Shown one piece after another: positions 34,834 to 46,600 of a DNA stretch of 64,000 nt; position 1 is the first letter of the stretch; every line of letters begins with the position of its first letter. This stretch comes from Typhlomys cinereus. Its lineage: Eukaryota > Chordata > Mammalia > Rodentia > Platacanthomyidae. The notes beneath the pieces are model-generated. The model saw only the letters and a list, made by a program, of their open reading frames with translations, was not told the origin of the DNA and ran no database searches. Location of the stretch: assembly GCA_023101885.1 (NCBI GenBank), contig JALPQD010000248.1, positions 1,637,423 to 1,701,422 on the forward strand, given 5' to 3'. The translations under genes and the position numbers were made by a program.

Positions 34834-35946
34834 TTAGTGGCTTTTTTAAGTGTATTGTTTGAAATTTAGGTTTTGGTGGTATTATACTTCCCTTATGTCT
34901 TCCTGGGTATGCCTTTTTTTTTTTTCTTGAAGCTTGAGGATCATTTCTAGCATTTTTTGAAGGCCTGGTTTGGTAGACATGTAAGCCTACAAGTTGTCTT
35001 TGTGCTGGAAAACTTTTCTTTCTTCCTTGATCATGACAGATAGTTTTTCAAAGTATATCAGTTGGGTTGACAATTCTACTCATTTAGTACTTGCAGTACA
35101 TCTCTCCAAGCTCTTCTTGCTTATATTGTTTCCATTGAGAAGTCATTTGTTATTTTAATACGTTTATCTTTAAAAGTGACTTTTTTTTTCCCTTGAAGCT
35201 CTCAGCACCTTTTCCTTATCTTGAATGTGGAGTGTTTTGACTATTATTTGCCGTGGCGATTTTCTATTTTGATCATATCTGTATGGGGTGTGAAATGCCT
35301 CTTGTATTTGGATGGACCTCTCATTCTTTAGTTGAGGGAAGTTTTCCTTTATGATAATTTGAAAATTTTCCTCAAGTGTGGTATTTTAGGAATCGTGTTC
35401 TGGTATTCCATGAATGCATATGTTAGGCTTCTTCAGGTTGTCTCATATCTCTTGAATATTCCTCTCAAGTGTCTTTTTGGCTTTAACAACCTCTTCCATT
35501 GAGCTGGTTAATTCTCCCACTTTTTCTTTAAGATCTGAAATTCTATTTTCTGCTTCATTAGTTCTGCTCATAAGACTCTCTGTTGAGTTTTGGATTGAAG
35601 ATAACTTGTCTTTTAGTTCGATTTTAAACTCTGCCTGATACTGTTTTAACTGCTCTATGCCTATTTTTGTTTCTTGAACTGTTTTTCTCAACTCCTCCAA
35701 GTGTCTGTTGTGTGCCTATTAAAAGTGTTTGATGCAGTTGTTTAACTCCTCCCGGATTTCCTCTTTCATAGTATTGATCATGGTAATGATCATACTTTGA
35801 AAGTCGTTATCTTGGGTCTGGCTTTCTGGGCTATTTTCTGTGAATTTGTTCTTGTTGGAATCCATCATTATGGGATTAATTCTTTCGGTCCGAGATTGGT
35901 CTTCTTGGGTTTTGTTTCTCATGGATCTGCACTTTGACTTGGGCAT
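34834..35946 (-). pseudogene. L1 ORF1 (RNA-binding coiled-coil protein), broken
   Basis: The start at 35946 gives MPKSKCRSMRNK, like the ORF1 starting at 42480. 75 codons are open, then a stop. A second open block (35443-35700) holds the coiled coil with 'SLMSRTNEAENRISDLKEKV'. The C-terminal part down to the TAA at 34834-34836 is frame-shifted. ORF1p normally forms trimers and coats L1 RNA in cytoplasmic particles. Confidence 0.85.
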
Positions 35947-35997
35947 TGTTGTTTTGTCTTCTAGGGCTTTTCAGTTTCTGTGTGGTTTTTTGTTTTA

Positions 35998-36355
35998 TTT
36001 TTGTATTATTAATACATTTTTTATTATTATTTCAGCTCATACAAACTTAATGGCTACACCAGTTCCCTCCCTACCTCCTCCTCCCCCCATACCCCCTGCT
36101 ACTCCTCCCTACCCCCCTCCCTTCCCATCCCCCAGTGCCTCCTGCCCCAATTCCCAGAGAGTCTTTTCTTGTGCATGCCTGATTTTCCTCTGGGCCCTCC
36201 TCTCCGATGACGTACAAGGACCCAGTGGCCTTTTGCTGAACCCTTTCCCGTGTTCCCCTTAGGTATAGGAACACTGCTGTGGGTGCCAATCCCTTGCCTC
36301 CAAAGATCTTGGTGCCTTTAGCAGATGCTAGACTTTGTGGGGTCAATAGTGTGTG
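35998..36355 (-). mobile_element. L1 3'-end fragment inside L1 5' UTR
   Basis: Left-side poly-T/AT tail, then the antisense of the usual terminal motif (cagctcatacaaacttaatg), the pyrimidine-rich tract and 3' UTR to 'gtcaatagtgtgtg' at about 36352. It interrupts the 5' UTR of the L1 at 26651-37150 about 50 bp upstream of ORF1. I could not define a TSD, only a gtgtg microhomology. Confidence 0.85.
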
Positions 36356-37150
36356 ATCTAGTTGGTATTACTACTCTCTGGCAGTTATTACTAGTGCCTG
36401 CCTTGGAATTGGGTACGTTTTCCTGTTGTTAGTATTATTTCCTAGATGAGGCTATTTAGCTGTTAGTATATCAGTTAATTCAGGTAGTAGACCGGGGGTG
36501 AATATTTGTATGGTAGTGTACTTTTACAATTTAGTATCTTGGTGATATGTGAGGATGAGTGGTATAATCCCTGGAGTTGTGTATATTTTGGGGTTGGCTA
36601 TATGGAAAAGTTAACCTACAATGATTAATACTAGAAAGGAGCAGTAAGGTTAAAAAAAAGAGGTTTACTTATCTTTGGGCTAGACGTGAAGAATTTCTCC
36701 CATGTGATAGGATGATTTTAGAGGACTTCAGACATATGGCCTTTGTCCCTTAGAGCTTTGTTTGAGTTTCCTTTGGACTCTTGAACTGTGAGTAGCTGCC
36801 TGTCCTCCATAAACCATGAGTTTGGGTACCCGGTTGGTTTGAGAGGCAGAGGGGCTGATGTTGATATCAAAACTCTTCACCTGAGACCTGAAACTTGGCT
36901 TAGTGGCCCACCCAATCTCCAGGGATGGAGGACCTTGATTGAGTCCAGTCCCAGTTGGGTAGGTGGGTAGGTGGGAGGAACAAAGGGGCTGGGTCCCCAG
37001 GCTTGGGCCAGGCAAACCGGAGGCACCCTGGGTGTTGCTGGGGCTGGTTGGTGGGAGGAGCTGGGACAAGGGGCTACCTGGGGGCTGGTGGGGTTCACTT
37101 GGAATGGAGGACTGTGAGTGAGTCCTGTCCCCATCAGTTCAGCAGACGGG
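36356..37150 (-). promoter_or_regulatory. L1 5' UTR (internal promoter), GC-rich repeated unit
   Basis: This is the 5' end of the L1 at 26651-37150. It is collinear with the 5' UTR at about 40380-40770: 'gagaatttcttcacgtctagc' here (reverse strand) parallels 'agaatcttcacatccagtgc'. A unit containing 'gatggaggaccttgattgag' is repeated as 'aatggaggactgtgagtgag' about 179 bp apart (36923 and 37102), suggesting tandem promoter monomers. Pro-rich reverse frames of 85 and 113 codons (36728-37134) are by-products of composition. Confidence 0.65.
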
Positions 37151-37166
37151 TGATTATGAAAACTTT

Positions 37167-37311
37167 TAATATTGGGCTATGAGAAATTTTAAAATTGAGG
37201 TGAATATATTTAATATTGCAAAATAAATTTAACATCAAGAGTTGAAGCATTGTGGTTTAAAAGTGATGATTTTTGTGTCAATTTCACAAGTGGTGGGCCA
37301 CAATATTTAGT
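37167..37311 (+). mobile_element. Old MaLR internal region, right part
   Basis: Continues the element broken at 26633. 'tttaaaagtgatgatttttg' and 'tgtcaatttcacaagtggtg' match the end of the young element's internal region (tttaaaagtgctattgtttt, gtcaagttgacaaggggtgg) just before its 3' LTR. Confidence 0.8.
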
Positions 37312-37710
37312 TTCAGATGTCAACTTGAAAATTGAAGGCTGAGTGGGTAAATTTGTGCAGTTTTACTTAAGGCAAGCTCTAAGGAAGCCTGTGGTATATT
37401 ACTTAATTAATTGATGTGGGGAAACCAAGCACATAATGGTTGAACAACCTGGCCAAGTAAGCAAGATGGAGTGAATTGATTTAGTATTTTGGTAGATCAA
37501 CCTGTGAGAACATGTGCTACTCTCTCAAGTCTTGATTCAGATGTAGTGTGGTCAGTTCTCTCAATTCTTGATATTGGTATGAACTCCTCTTTCATGTTGA
37601 TGAATTTTGACCCGGAGAATCAAAACTTAGAATTAAAGTCCTTGCTGTCTTAAGGTGTCTTGCTCAAGAATTCATATCAGCAATGGAAAAGTAACTGAAA
37701 CACACCCATA
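37312..37710 (+). mobile_element. Old MaLR, 3' LTR
   Basis: Follows the internal region directly and parallels the LTR at 24656. It ends around 'caatggaaaagtaactgaaa'. With 24656-26633 it frames a MaLR element now spread over 13 kb by later L1 insertions. Confidence 0.78.
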
Positions 37711-38639
37711 TTTCAACAATTTAAGGTTATCCATATAGAAAATGTAAATATTGATAGAGTTCTATATCATCTTAAAATGAATTTAACTAACCAATATTAA
37801 TAGAACATTCAATTCTATAGTACCAGAAACCTGATTTTCTTATGAACATATGACATATTTTCTTATTTTCTATAATGGATCATTTTGTAGGCTAAAAGTA
37901 AGTTCCAACTAATTTGAAGATAAATTAATTATACAATTTATATTTTCCAAATATGATACAGAGAAACTAAGAATTAAGAACAAGAAAATTTTGGAAGCTT
38001 TACAAATGCATAAGAATTAAATATATAAAAACCTTAATAGAACAATACAAAGTCTGAAGATTAAACTGCAATAAAGTCTCCCTAGCAACTGAAAAAGTCC
38101 AGGACCACATGAATTTTAGGGACTTGACTCCACTATCAGTCTCCTAATGACATTAAAATGGAGTCTTAAGATAACTCAGTTGGGTTGGCCAATAGGCTAG
38201 AGAGAATTCCTGCCCCCCAAAAATCTGACCCACATGGATCTAACCTAAGTAGATGGAAGGAGTTTACTCTGACCCCATAAGCCTTCCCTCCAGGCCCTTC
38301 CTCTCTTCTCAACAAGGTACCAGCAAGTAGAAGCAAGAAATGTGAAACCACCTAATTGTGGTTTGTAAGTATTCAATCTTGAGCCCTTCCATCATAAATA
38401 TAATATTTTTTCTTTTTCTCTCTTTTAAGCACAGTTACCCTAATTCAAAACTATTTACTGTTTCAACAAAATACCAACTTTCTGCAATTTTTTGCTAATT
38501 AATCACTAAGCATGTCTCTTCCTGGCAGCTACCTGGATTCCTATATTTCATATACAGATTCTACTGTTTTAAAATAACTCTGAACTTCTGTTCCACTTAA
38601 TAATTCATTTTAGTGTTATTATGGAGATGGAAAATGGGG
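37711..38639. other. Unassigned DNA
   Basis: No gene supported. 38090-38400 is less AT-rich than its neighbours and might be an LTR, but I recognise no family and found no TG...CA termini with a TSD. Confidence 0.35.
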
Positions 38640-38810
38640 TCTATTTTGTTACAATACTACTTGACTTCAAAATATACTGCAAAGCTTTAGTCACTAAACT
38701 AACACAGTATTAATAGACATACCACTAGTACAAAATTAAGAATGAAGAAATAAACCCTGGCACCTACAGTCAACTGATATTTTTATTGTTTGAAGATTTA
38801 GCACAAGAAC
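38640..38810 (+). mobile_element. Ancient L1 ORF2 fragment (RT/thumb region)
   Basis: 'acttgacttcaaaatatact', 'gcaaagctttagtcactaaa' and 'acctacagtcaactgatatt' follow the order of the region after the RT domain in ancient mammalian L1. No open frame. Confidence 0.6.
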
Positions 38811-39599
38811 ATATAGATATAGAGGTAGAGATGATATAGAAATTTTGATCATTTCTACCTCATTCAATTCTCAAACCTTTTCCTCTCCCAATAATGTACT
38901 TCTATTGATAAATAAGTCCCCAGACTACTTTCATATCCTCTTTTTTAACTTGGTGTGTTTAATTAGGATTTTTTGCACAGGCATGGTTTGGGGGTTTTCT
39001 AGTGGAGCATGGACAATTTGCCAATAGTTTTGTCAATGAGAACATGCACTGGAGAATAGATAGATTGCTTTTTTAAAAAATAAAATTCGATGGATTTAGA
39101 TATAAGCTCATGTTAAGTATGACATTTGATGTAGATTCACAAATTCTTGCTGTGATATAACAAATATTTGACAATAAGAACTTAAGGAATGAGGCAATTT
39201 TATTATGAATCAAGAAGTGAGCAGTGCTACTTTCTAGGCTGCTAGTTGTTTAAATTCTAACTAGCTATCTTTATCTACTTTCTCAGGGAAAAGTCCCACC
39301 AACTTTCGACTTGGTCTTCCCTTATCAATTACACAATTAAGACAGTCAAGTCTCAGAGATCTGCACTAACTATAATTTTTCAGACTGGATTCTGACCTGT
39401 CAAGATGACATCTGAAACTGCTACAAATTCTGTTACCCTTTCTGAAACAAATTAACTAAATATGAAGGAAGGACTTAAATAGAAGTCAAGAAGGTATGAA
39501 GTTATCTCAATAGCTCAGGAAAGTAAGAATGACTAGTATCAGAGCTACTAAAGACAGTGAGTTCTGATCATGATAATGGAAATAAATGATTCCTTGTGT
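38811..39599. other. Unassigned DNA
   Basis: No gene or repeat recognised. It may be further ancient L1 sequence between the two flanking fragments. Confidence 0.35.
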
Positions 39600-40045
39600 A
39601 TTTTCTATAGAAATACATATTAACATAACAGCTATAGCAATAGTATGGAGATTGCTCAAAAACTTATAAACAGAATAACTATGTAACCCAGCACACTAGA
39701 AATTATTTATTTAACTATAATTTGAACCCAATACAAGTATAGTCAATCTTACATAATAGAGGAATTAGAAACTTTGTAATTATTTCAGCATTTTCTACAA
39801 TCCGAAAAGAAAATAAAAAGTTATCTATCATATGATAGATGGATAAAGAGAATGTAGTTCATAAAAATATAGAAACATTATCTAGCGACCAGAGAAATAA
39901 ACTCCTGTCATTTGAGACAGCATACATGATTATTTTGAGTAAAAAAAAAATGCTACACATCAATAGTTATATCTTGAGTTATCACACTTACGTGTGGAAT
40001 TAAGAGATGTCAAAAATCACTTAACTTCAAATTATAATGCTGGCT
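39600..40045 (+). mobile_element. Ancient L1 ORF2 3' end
   Basis: 'atagatggataaagagaatg', 'atttgagacagcatacatga' and 'cacttacgtgtggaattaag' match the end of ORF2 in old mammalian L1. It lies just upstream of the L1 starting near 40070. Confidence 0.65.
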
Positions 40046-40069
40046 GCCAAAATGATGAAGTCAATATGA

Positions 40070-40771
40070 AAGAAAGAGAACTTTCTGCCACTGACCCAGA
40101 CCCAGACAAGGGCTGGCTCCCTGCTCCTTACGTAACCCCTTAAACCATGCTCCAGAAAGCAGGTCATGTGTGTGACCCACTTGTATCCAGCCTGTCTTTC
40201 TGGCCGTGGGGAAGACATCTAGGGCACACCACAGGCCCAGGTCATCTGCAGGACCCACTACCCCAGACCTGGACCTGGACACAGACATGGACCTGGACGA
40301 GGAGAGACTCCCTGTTCCTCAGAATTCAACAGAGTCCAATGAAAACCCAAGCAAAGGGATAGGGGACCAACATCATTTATCTCAGCTCCTCCATCATATG
40401 GGTGAGAATCTTCACATCCAGTGCTAAGACAAGTAAACCTTTTTACCATCTTATTCCTCTCAATTATTAGTCACTGTAGTTTAACATCTCCATAGAGCCA
40501 CGCAAAAACGCATACAACTTCAGGGACTACACCATTCACCCTTACATGTCACCAAAGAACTAAACCTAATAAGTGTACTACCATATTAATCTTCAATCCC
40601 TGTCTACTAAACCCAACTTAATTGATGTACTAGCAGTCCAATACTCTCCTCTTGGGAATAGCTCCAAGGCAAACACTAGCAATAACTGCTCAAGTGTAGT
40701 AATACTGTCTAATTCAGCTAAACCAAATACACACAGACATAAAAAAGAAGGACACAAGACATAAAATAAAA
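40070..40771 (+). promoter_or_regulatory. 5' UTR of the old L1
   Basis: Collinear with the 5' UTR on the reverse strand at 36356-36780 (for example 'aagtaaacctttttaccatc' and 'cagggactacaccattcacc'). The left part has GC-richer repeats of 'ctggac' (40267-40300). L1 5' UTRs hold an internal RNA polymerase II promoter; no activity is implied for this decayed copy. Confidence 0.7.
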
Positions 40772-42093
40772 ATGCTCAGGTTCAAATCTATGAGAAACGA
40801 AAACCAAGATAACAAATCTTCTACAAAAAAAATCAACCCCATAATGATGGAATCCAACCAGAACATACTCATACAAAAAACCAAGAAAGCCATACCAAGA
40901 TAATAATTTTCAAAACCTGATCTTACCTACAAAGCGTACTATGATTAATATAATGGAAGAGGAAATCCAGGAGGAGTTAAAAAACCACATCAACCACAGA
41001 AACACAATAGGCACTTGGAGGAGATGAGAAACGGAGTTGAAGAAACAAAATTAGACATAAAACAGTTAAAGGACTCTCAAGCAGAGTTTATATTCAAACT
41101 AAAAGACAAGCTATCTTTAACGCAGAACTCAACAGAGAGTCTTATCAGCAGAACTAATGAAGCAGAAAATAGAATATCAGATCCTAAAGGTAAAATTGAA
41201 GAACTAACCAGTTCAATTGAAAAGGTTGTTAAAGCCAAAGAGATATTTGAGAGGAATATTCAAGAGTTATGGGACACCTTGAAGAAGACTAACATGCACA
41301 TTCATGGAATACCAGAACAATCCCAAAATATCACACGCAAGGAAATTTTTCAAATTATCATAAAGGAAAACTTTCCACATCCAAAAAGGAGAGGCGCATC
41401 CAAATACAAGGGGCAGTCCCCACCCCAAACCAGATGTGACCAAAATAGAAACTCAGGACACATACAAGACAAAGAGAATGTGCAAAGAGCTTCAAGAGAA
41501 AAAAAAAAGTAACTTATGAAGGTAAACCTATTAAAATAACAAATGATTTTTCAATGGAAACAGTAAAAGAAAAAGAACTTGGAGAGACACACTTCAAGTA
41601 TTGAATGAGCATAAATGTCAACCAAGGCTGATATACACAGCAAAACTATCAGTCATGGTGTAAGTAAAATTTTCAACCATAAAGAACTTGAAGGCTTACA
41701 TGACCACCAAACCAGGCCTTCAAAAAATTCTAGGAAAGAGGGCTGGAGAGGTGGCTCAGGGGTTAAGCCTCCGCCTTGCAGGCGGAAGGTCCCGAGTTCG
41801 GATTCCAGATCCCACGTATAGACGCCAGACGGAAGCGGGGGCGGCCTGCGCTTCTGGTCCTGGTAGGGCGGAGCCTGTGAATCCCGGGGCAGAAGGAGGT
41901 GGAGGCATCCATGGTGGTTCGCGAATTCGTCCGTGGTTCTACACATACACAGACACACACATACACACACACACAGACACACGCGCGCACACATACACAC
42001 AGTTGAATAAATAATAATAATAATAAAAAAAAAAAAACATCATTAAAAATTCTAGGAAAGATACTCAAGCTGATGAAAGAAACTAAATACAAA
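40772..42093 (+). pseudogene. L1 ORF1, broken and split by a SINE
   Basis: The ATG at 40772 gives MLRFKSMRNENQ, a decayed version of the MPKSKCRSMRNK start. The longest intact stretch (41015-41512, 165 codons) holds the coiled coil (SLISRTNEAENRISD) and the start of the RRM-like domain (NMHIHGIPEQ). Frameshifts precede and follow it. The C-terminal domain coding sequence is interrupted at 41740 by a SINE and resumes at 42062. Confidence 0.85.
41740..42044 (+). mobile_element. CA-tailed tRNA-derived SINE, perfect 17-bp TSD
   Basis: Same family as 18080 and 20320, nearly identical to 18080 in the body. Head ggctggagaggtggctcagg, B box ggtcccgagttcgg, GC-rich centre, CA/CG tract, tail 'gaataaataataataataat'. 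The exact TSD aaaaattctaggaaaga is at 41723-41739 and 42045-42061. It sits inside the ORF1 C-terminal coding sequence of the old L1. Confidence 0.94.
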
Positions 42094-42104
42094 AAGTGTC
42101 AGGA

Positions 42105-42479
42105 CCTTTACCCACTTCGCGGCCCCTGGGACACGTATGGCCCAGCCAGGACTCACTGTGACCCAGGTAAGCTCCGCCCCCGCCCACTCCCAGAACCCCA
42201 GGAAGCCCAAGGGACCTAGCTCCTCCCACCAGCCCACCAGAGCTGCCTGGGGCGGGGGGGAGGACCCCCCCACCCCAGGCCACTCCCCAGCTCCCCCAGG
42301 TTAAATAGTGCCCTGCTGCCGCCACGTCCTACCTTTCCCCACTCTGCGCCCACAGGACTGCAGCCAGGACTCACAGCGATCCAGGTAAGCTCTGCACGGC
42401 CCAACCTCAAAACCCCAGGCCAAATAATTCAGTTCAGTGAAAAACACACAGAAATTGAAAGAAGGTCTTAAGAGTTAAA
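42105..42479 (+). promoter_or_regulatory. L1 5' UTR with tandem promoter units
   Basis: GC-rich. A block starting ccttt(a/c)cccac and containing cagccaggactcac and ccaggtaagctc occurs at 42105 and again at 42332, a period of about 220 bp. The second copy is cut short and runs into the ORF1 leader. Mouse L1s carry promoter monomers of about 200 bp in the same place, so these are likely monomers of this lineage. Confidence 0.75.
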
Positions 42480-43593
42480 ATGAGGATGCCCAAGTCAAAG
42501 TGTAAATCCAGGAGAAACAACACCCAAGAAAACAAATCTCCCACTGAAAGAATTAACCCCATAATGATAGACTCCAACCAGAACAAACCAACGGAAAATG
42601 GCCGAGAAAGCCTAACCCAGGATAACGACTTTCAAAACATGATCATTACCATGTTCAATACTGTGAAAGAGGAAATGCGGGAGGAATTACATAACCGCAT
42701 CAATCGCTTTGAAGAGGAAAACAAGAGACACTTGGAGGAGTTGAGAAAAACAGTTCAAGAAACAAAACCAGGCATAGAGCAGTTAAAACAGACTCAAGCA
42801 GAGTTCAAAACTGAACTAAAAGAAAAGTTATCTTCAACACTGAACTCAAAAGAGAGTCTTATCAGCAGAACTAACGAAGCAGAAAACAGAATTTCGGATC
42901 TTGAAGACAAAGTGGGAGTACTAACCAGCTCAATGGAAGAGGTTGTTAAAGCCAAAAAGATACTTGAGAGAAACATTCAAGAGATATGGGACACCCTGAA
43001 GAATCCTAACATGCATATTCATGGAATACCAGAGCAAGAATCTCAAAATACCACCCCTGAGGAACTATTTCAAACAATCATCAAGGAAAACTTTCCTCAT
43101 CTAAAAAAAGAGAGGCCCATCCATATACAAGAGGCATTTCACACCCCAAACAGATATGACCAAAATAGAAACTCACCACGGCAAATAATAGTTAAAACAC
43201 TCCACATTCAAGATAAAGAAATGGTGCTGAGAGCTTCAAGGGAAAAAAAAATAAGTCACTTTTAAAGGTAAATCTATTAAAATAACAAATGACTTCTCAG
43301 TTGAAACAGTAAAAGCAAGAAGAGCTTGGAGAGACATACTTCAAGTATTGAATGAGCAAAAATGTAAACCCAGGCTGTTAAACCCAGCAAAACTATCCAT
43401 CATGATCCAAGGAGAAAGAAAAATCTTCCATCATAAGGACAACTTGAAGGGATATATGTCCACCAAACCTGGCCTTCAAAAAATGCTAGAAATGATACTC
43501 AAGCATGAAGAAAAAAAACAGGCATATCCAAGAGGACAGAAGGGGAGTATAACACCATTAAAAGCTAAGCAATATATTTACAAAAACCACTAA
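42480..43593 (+). pseudogene. L1 ORF1 with a single frameshift
   Basis: RNA-binding L1 protein. The frame opens at 42480 (MRMPKSKCK; the second Met at 42486 matches the start used at 35946, so either is possible). The coiled coil spans roughly residues 45-155 (SLISRTNEAENRISDLEDKV), then an RRM-like domain from about residue 170 (NMHIHGIPEQ). A one-base shift near 43245-43262, beside an A-run, ends the frame at 43263-43265. The C-terminal domain continues in the next frame to 43593 (RRAWRDILQ, KPGLQKMLE). Otherwise nearly intact, and close to the usual 350-380 codons. Confidence 0.92.
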
Positions 43594-43602
43594 ACATAAT
43601 AA

Positions 43603-46600
43603 ATGTCCAGAATTAAAAATAGTTTCTCCATTATAACACTGAATGTTAATGGAATTAACTCACCAATCAAGAGACACACATTACAAACTTGGATTAAAAA
43701 TCACAATCCATCAATCTGCTGCCTGCAGCAAACCCATCTCACCACAAAAGTTAGGCACACCCTAAAAATAAAAGGCTGGTCAAAAATTCTACAAGCTAAT
43801 GAAAGTAGAAAACAGGCAGGGGTACACATTATGCTATCAGACAAAGTGGACTTCAAACCAAAAAAAAATCATAAGAGACACAGATGGATACTACAGTTTA
43901 GTCACAGGTAAAATTCACCAAGAAGACTTCACAATAATGAACATATATGCACCCAATACGGCCACCCCACATTCATTAAGCAAACCCTACAACGTCTAAA
44001 GGGAGAAATCAATCCCAAAACGGTAATTCTTGGGGATTTCAATACTGCCCTCTCAACATGGAATAGATCTACAGGTAAAAATCTTAAAAGAGACACTTTG
44101 GAACTTAATCAAACCCGTACTGAAATGGACCTTCCAGATCTCTATCGAACTTTTCATCCACGCACCAAAGAATACATATTTTTCTCAGCAGCACATGGAA
44201 CTTTCTCCAAAATAGATCACATATTGGGCCACAAAACGAATCTCCACATATACAGGAAAGTTGAAATTCTAACCTGCACCTTATCAGACATAAAGCTTGA
44301 CATCCACAACACAAGCAACAGAAAATACACTAACTCCTGGAAACTTAACACTATGATGCTGAATGAGAATTACATTCAAGAAGAAATTACAAAGGAAATT
44401 CAAGATTTCCTGAAAGTGAACGATAATGAAAATACAACTTACCAAAATCTCTGGGACACAATGAAAGCTGTAGTAAAAGGTAAGTTGATAGCTCTTAATG
44501 CCTACATCAACAAAATGGAAACATCAGAATTAAATAACTTAACAATGCACCTAAAAGCTTTAGAGACACTAGAGCAATCTGATCCCAAAAGCAGTGGAAG
44601 GGAGGAGATTAGCAAACTAAGTGGAGAAATATGTGAAATCAAGATTAGGGAAAAGATATAGCAAATCAACCAGTCAAAAAGATGGTTCTCTGAAAAAATC
44701 AATAAGATTGATACACCCCTAGCCAAATTAACCAAAAGCAAGAGAAAGAAAACCCAAATTAACAAAATTAGAAATGAAAATGGAGTTATCACTACTGATA
44801 CCCAAGAAATCCAGAGAATTATAATGTCGTATTTCAAAAACTTATACTCTGTGAAATATGACAACACAAAAGAGATGGATGAATTCCCAAGTAAACACAA
44901 CTTACCGAAATTGAATCAGGAAATTGTGAATTATTTAAATAGTCCTATAACATATGAGGAAATTGAGGAAGTAACCTCAAATTTTCCCATCAAAAATGTC
45001 CTGGACCAGATGGATTCAGCAAAGAGTTCTACCAGCATTTAAAGAGTTAATAACACCAATACTCCTTAAACTGTTCAATCAAATAGCAAAGGAAGGAATG
45101 CTACCAAATTCCTTCTAGGGAAGATAATATTGTCTAATTCCCAAAACCTAATGAAGATACACTTACAAAAGAAAACTATAGGCCAATCTCTCTGATGAAC
45201 ACAGATGCAAAGATTCTAAATAAAGTCTTAGCAAATCGGATTCAAAAACATATCAAAAGATCATCCACTGTGATCAAGTATGCTTTATCCCAGGCACACA
45301 AGGTTGGTTCACCATACGCAAATCAATAAATGTACTTCACCATATAAACCAGTCCAAAGTTCAAGACCACATGATACTATCCTTAGATGCAGAAAAAGCT
45401 TTTCACAATATCCAACAGCCCTTTATGATCAAAACCCTAGAGAAGGCTGGAATGGAAGGAACCTTTATCAATATAATAAAAGCTGTATACAACAAGCCCA
45501 CAGAAAGGATTTTACTCAATGGTAAAAATCTTGAAGCATTCCCACTTAGATCAGGAACTAGACAAGGCTGTCCACTCTCAGCACTTCTATTCAATATTGT
45601 ACTTGAAGTCTTAGCTGAAGACATAAGAAAAGAAAGGGGCATAAAAGGGATTCAAATCAGCAAGGAATAAGTCAAGTTATCTCTATTTGCAGATGACATG
45701 ATACTATCGCTGAGTGATCCCAAAAACTCCACCAGGAAGTTCCTGGAACTACTACAGAAGTTCAGCAGGGTGGCAGGATACAAAACAAATGTACAAAAAT
45801 CAGTGGCCTTCATATATGCCCAGAATGAAAGAAGTAAAAAAGCCCTTAAAGAAACAACCCCATTTACTATAGCCCCTAAAAAAATGAAATATCTTGGTAT
45901 AAACCTAACCAAGGAGGTAAAAGACCTTTACAATGAAAACTTTAAAACCCTACAGAAAGAAATTGCAGAAGACACCAGAAGGTAGAAAGACCTCCCATGT
46001 TCCTGGATTGGCAGAATCAACATCGTAAAAATGACCATCCTACCAAAGACAATATACAAATTCAATGCTATACCAATTAAAATCACAAAGCAATTCTTTA
46101 AAGAAGTTGACCAAATAATCTCAAAATTCATATGTAGGCAAAAAAGATCCAGGATAGCAAAAACAATCCTAAGTAACAAAAGACATGACTGGAAGTATCA
46201 CCATACCAAACCTTAGTCTGTACTAAAAATCTGTAGTTATAAAAACAGCCTGGTACTGGCTCCAAAATAAACACACAGATCAATGGGTAAGGGTTGAAAA
46301 CCCAGATATATGCCCACAAAATTAAAGCCATTTAGTCTTTGACAAAGGGGTCCAAAAAATCCAATGGAAAAAGCAAAATATCTTCAACAAATGGTGCTGG
46401 CAAAACTGGATCTCCACATGCAGATGATTAAAATTGGACCCTTTCTTGTGACCATGTACAAGAATTAATTTCAAGTGGATCAAGGACCTTGATATTTGGC
46501 CAGAGACTATAAAAACCATAGGTGAAAGGATAGGGAACGCCCTCGTGCAGATTGGGCTAGGACAACAGTTCCTCAACAGACACCCAATGGCACAGTCACT

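Larger units (their letters stand above)
26651..37150 (-). mobile_element. Full-length L1 inserted in old MaLR, itself interrupted three times
   Basis: The 3' UTR is at the left and the 5' UTR at the right. The imperfect TSD tgatta(c/t)gaaaac(a)ttt at 26634-26650 and 37151-37166 sits at the point where MaLR internal sequence breaks. Removing the three nested L1s (28026-28567, 30651-33737, about 35998-36355) leaves about 6.5 kb, a full-length L1. It has about 300 bp deleted at the ORF2/3' UTR border (near 27487). Both ORFs are disrupted. Confidence 0.88.

Noticed and set aside
36728..37134. Pro/Ser-rich reverse frames of 85 and 113 codons
   Set aside because: They lie in the GC-rich L1 5' UTR and have no motif or start context.
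42052..42410. Gly/Trp-rich reverse frames
   Set aside because: They are antisense translations of the L1 5' UTR promoter units.
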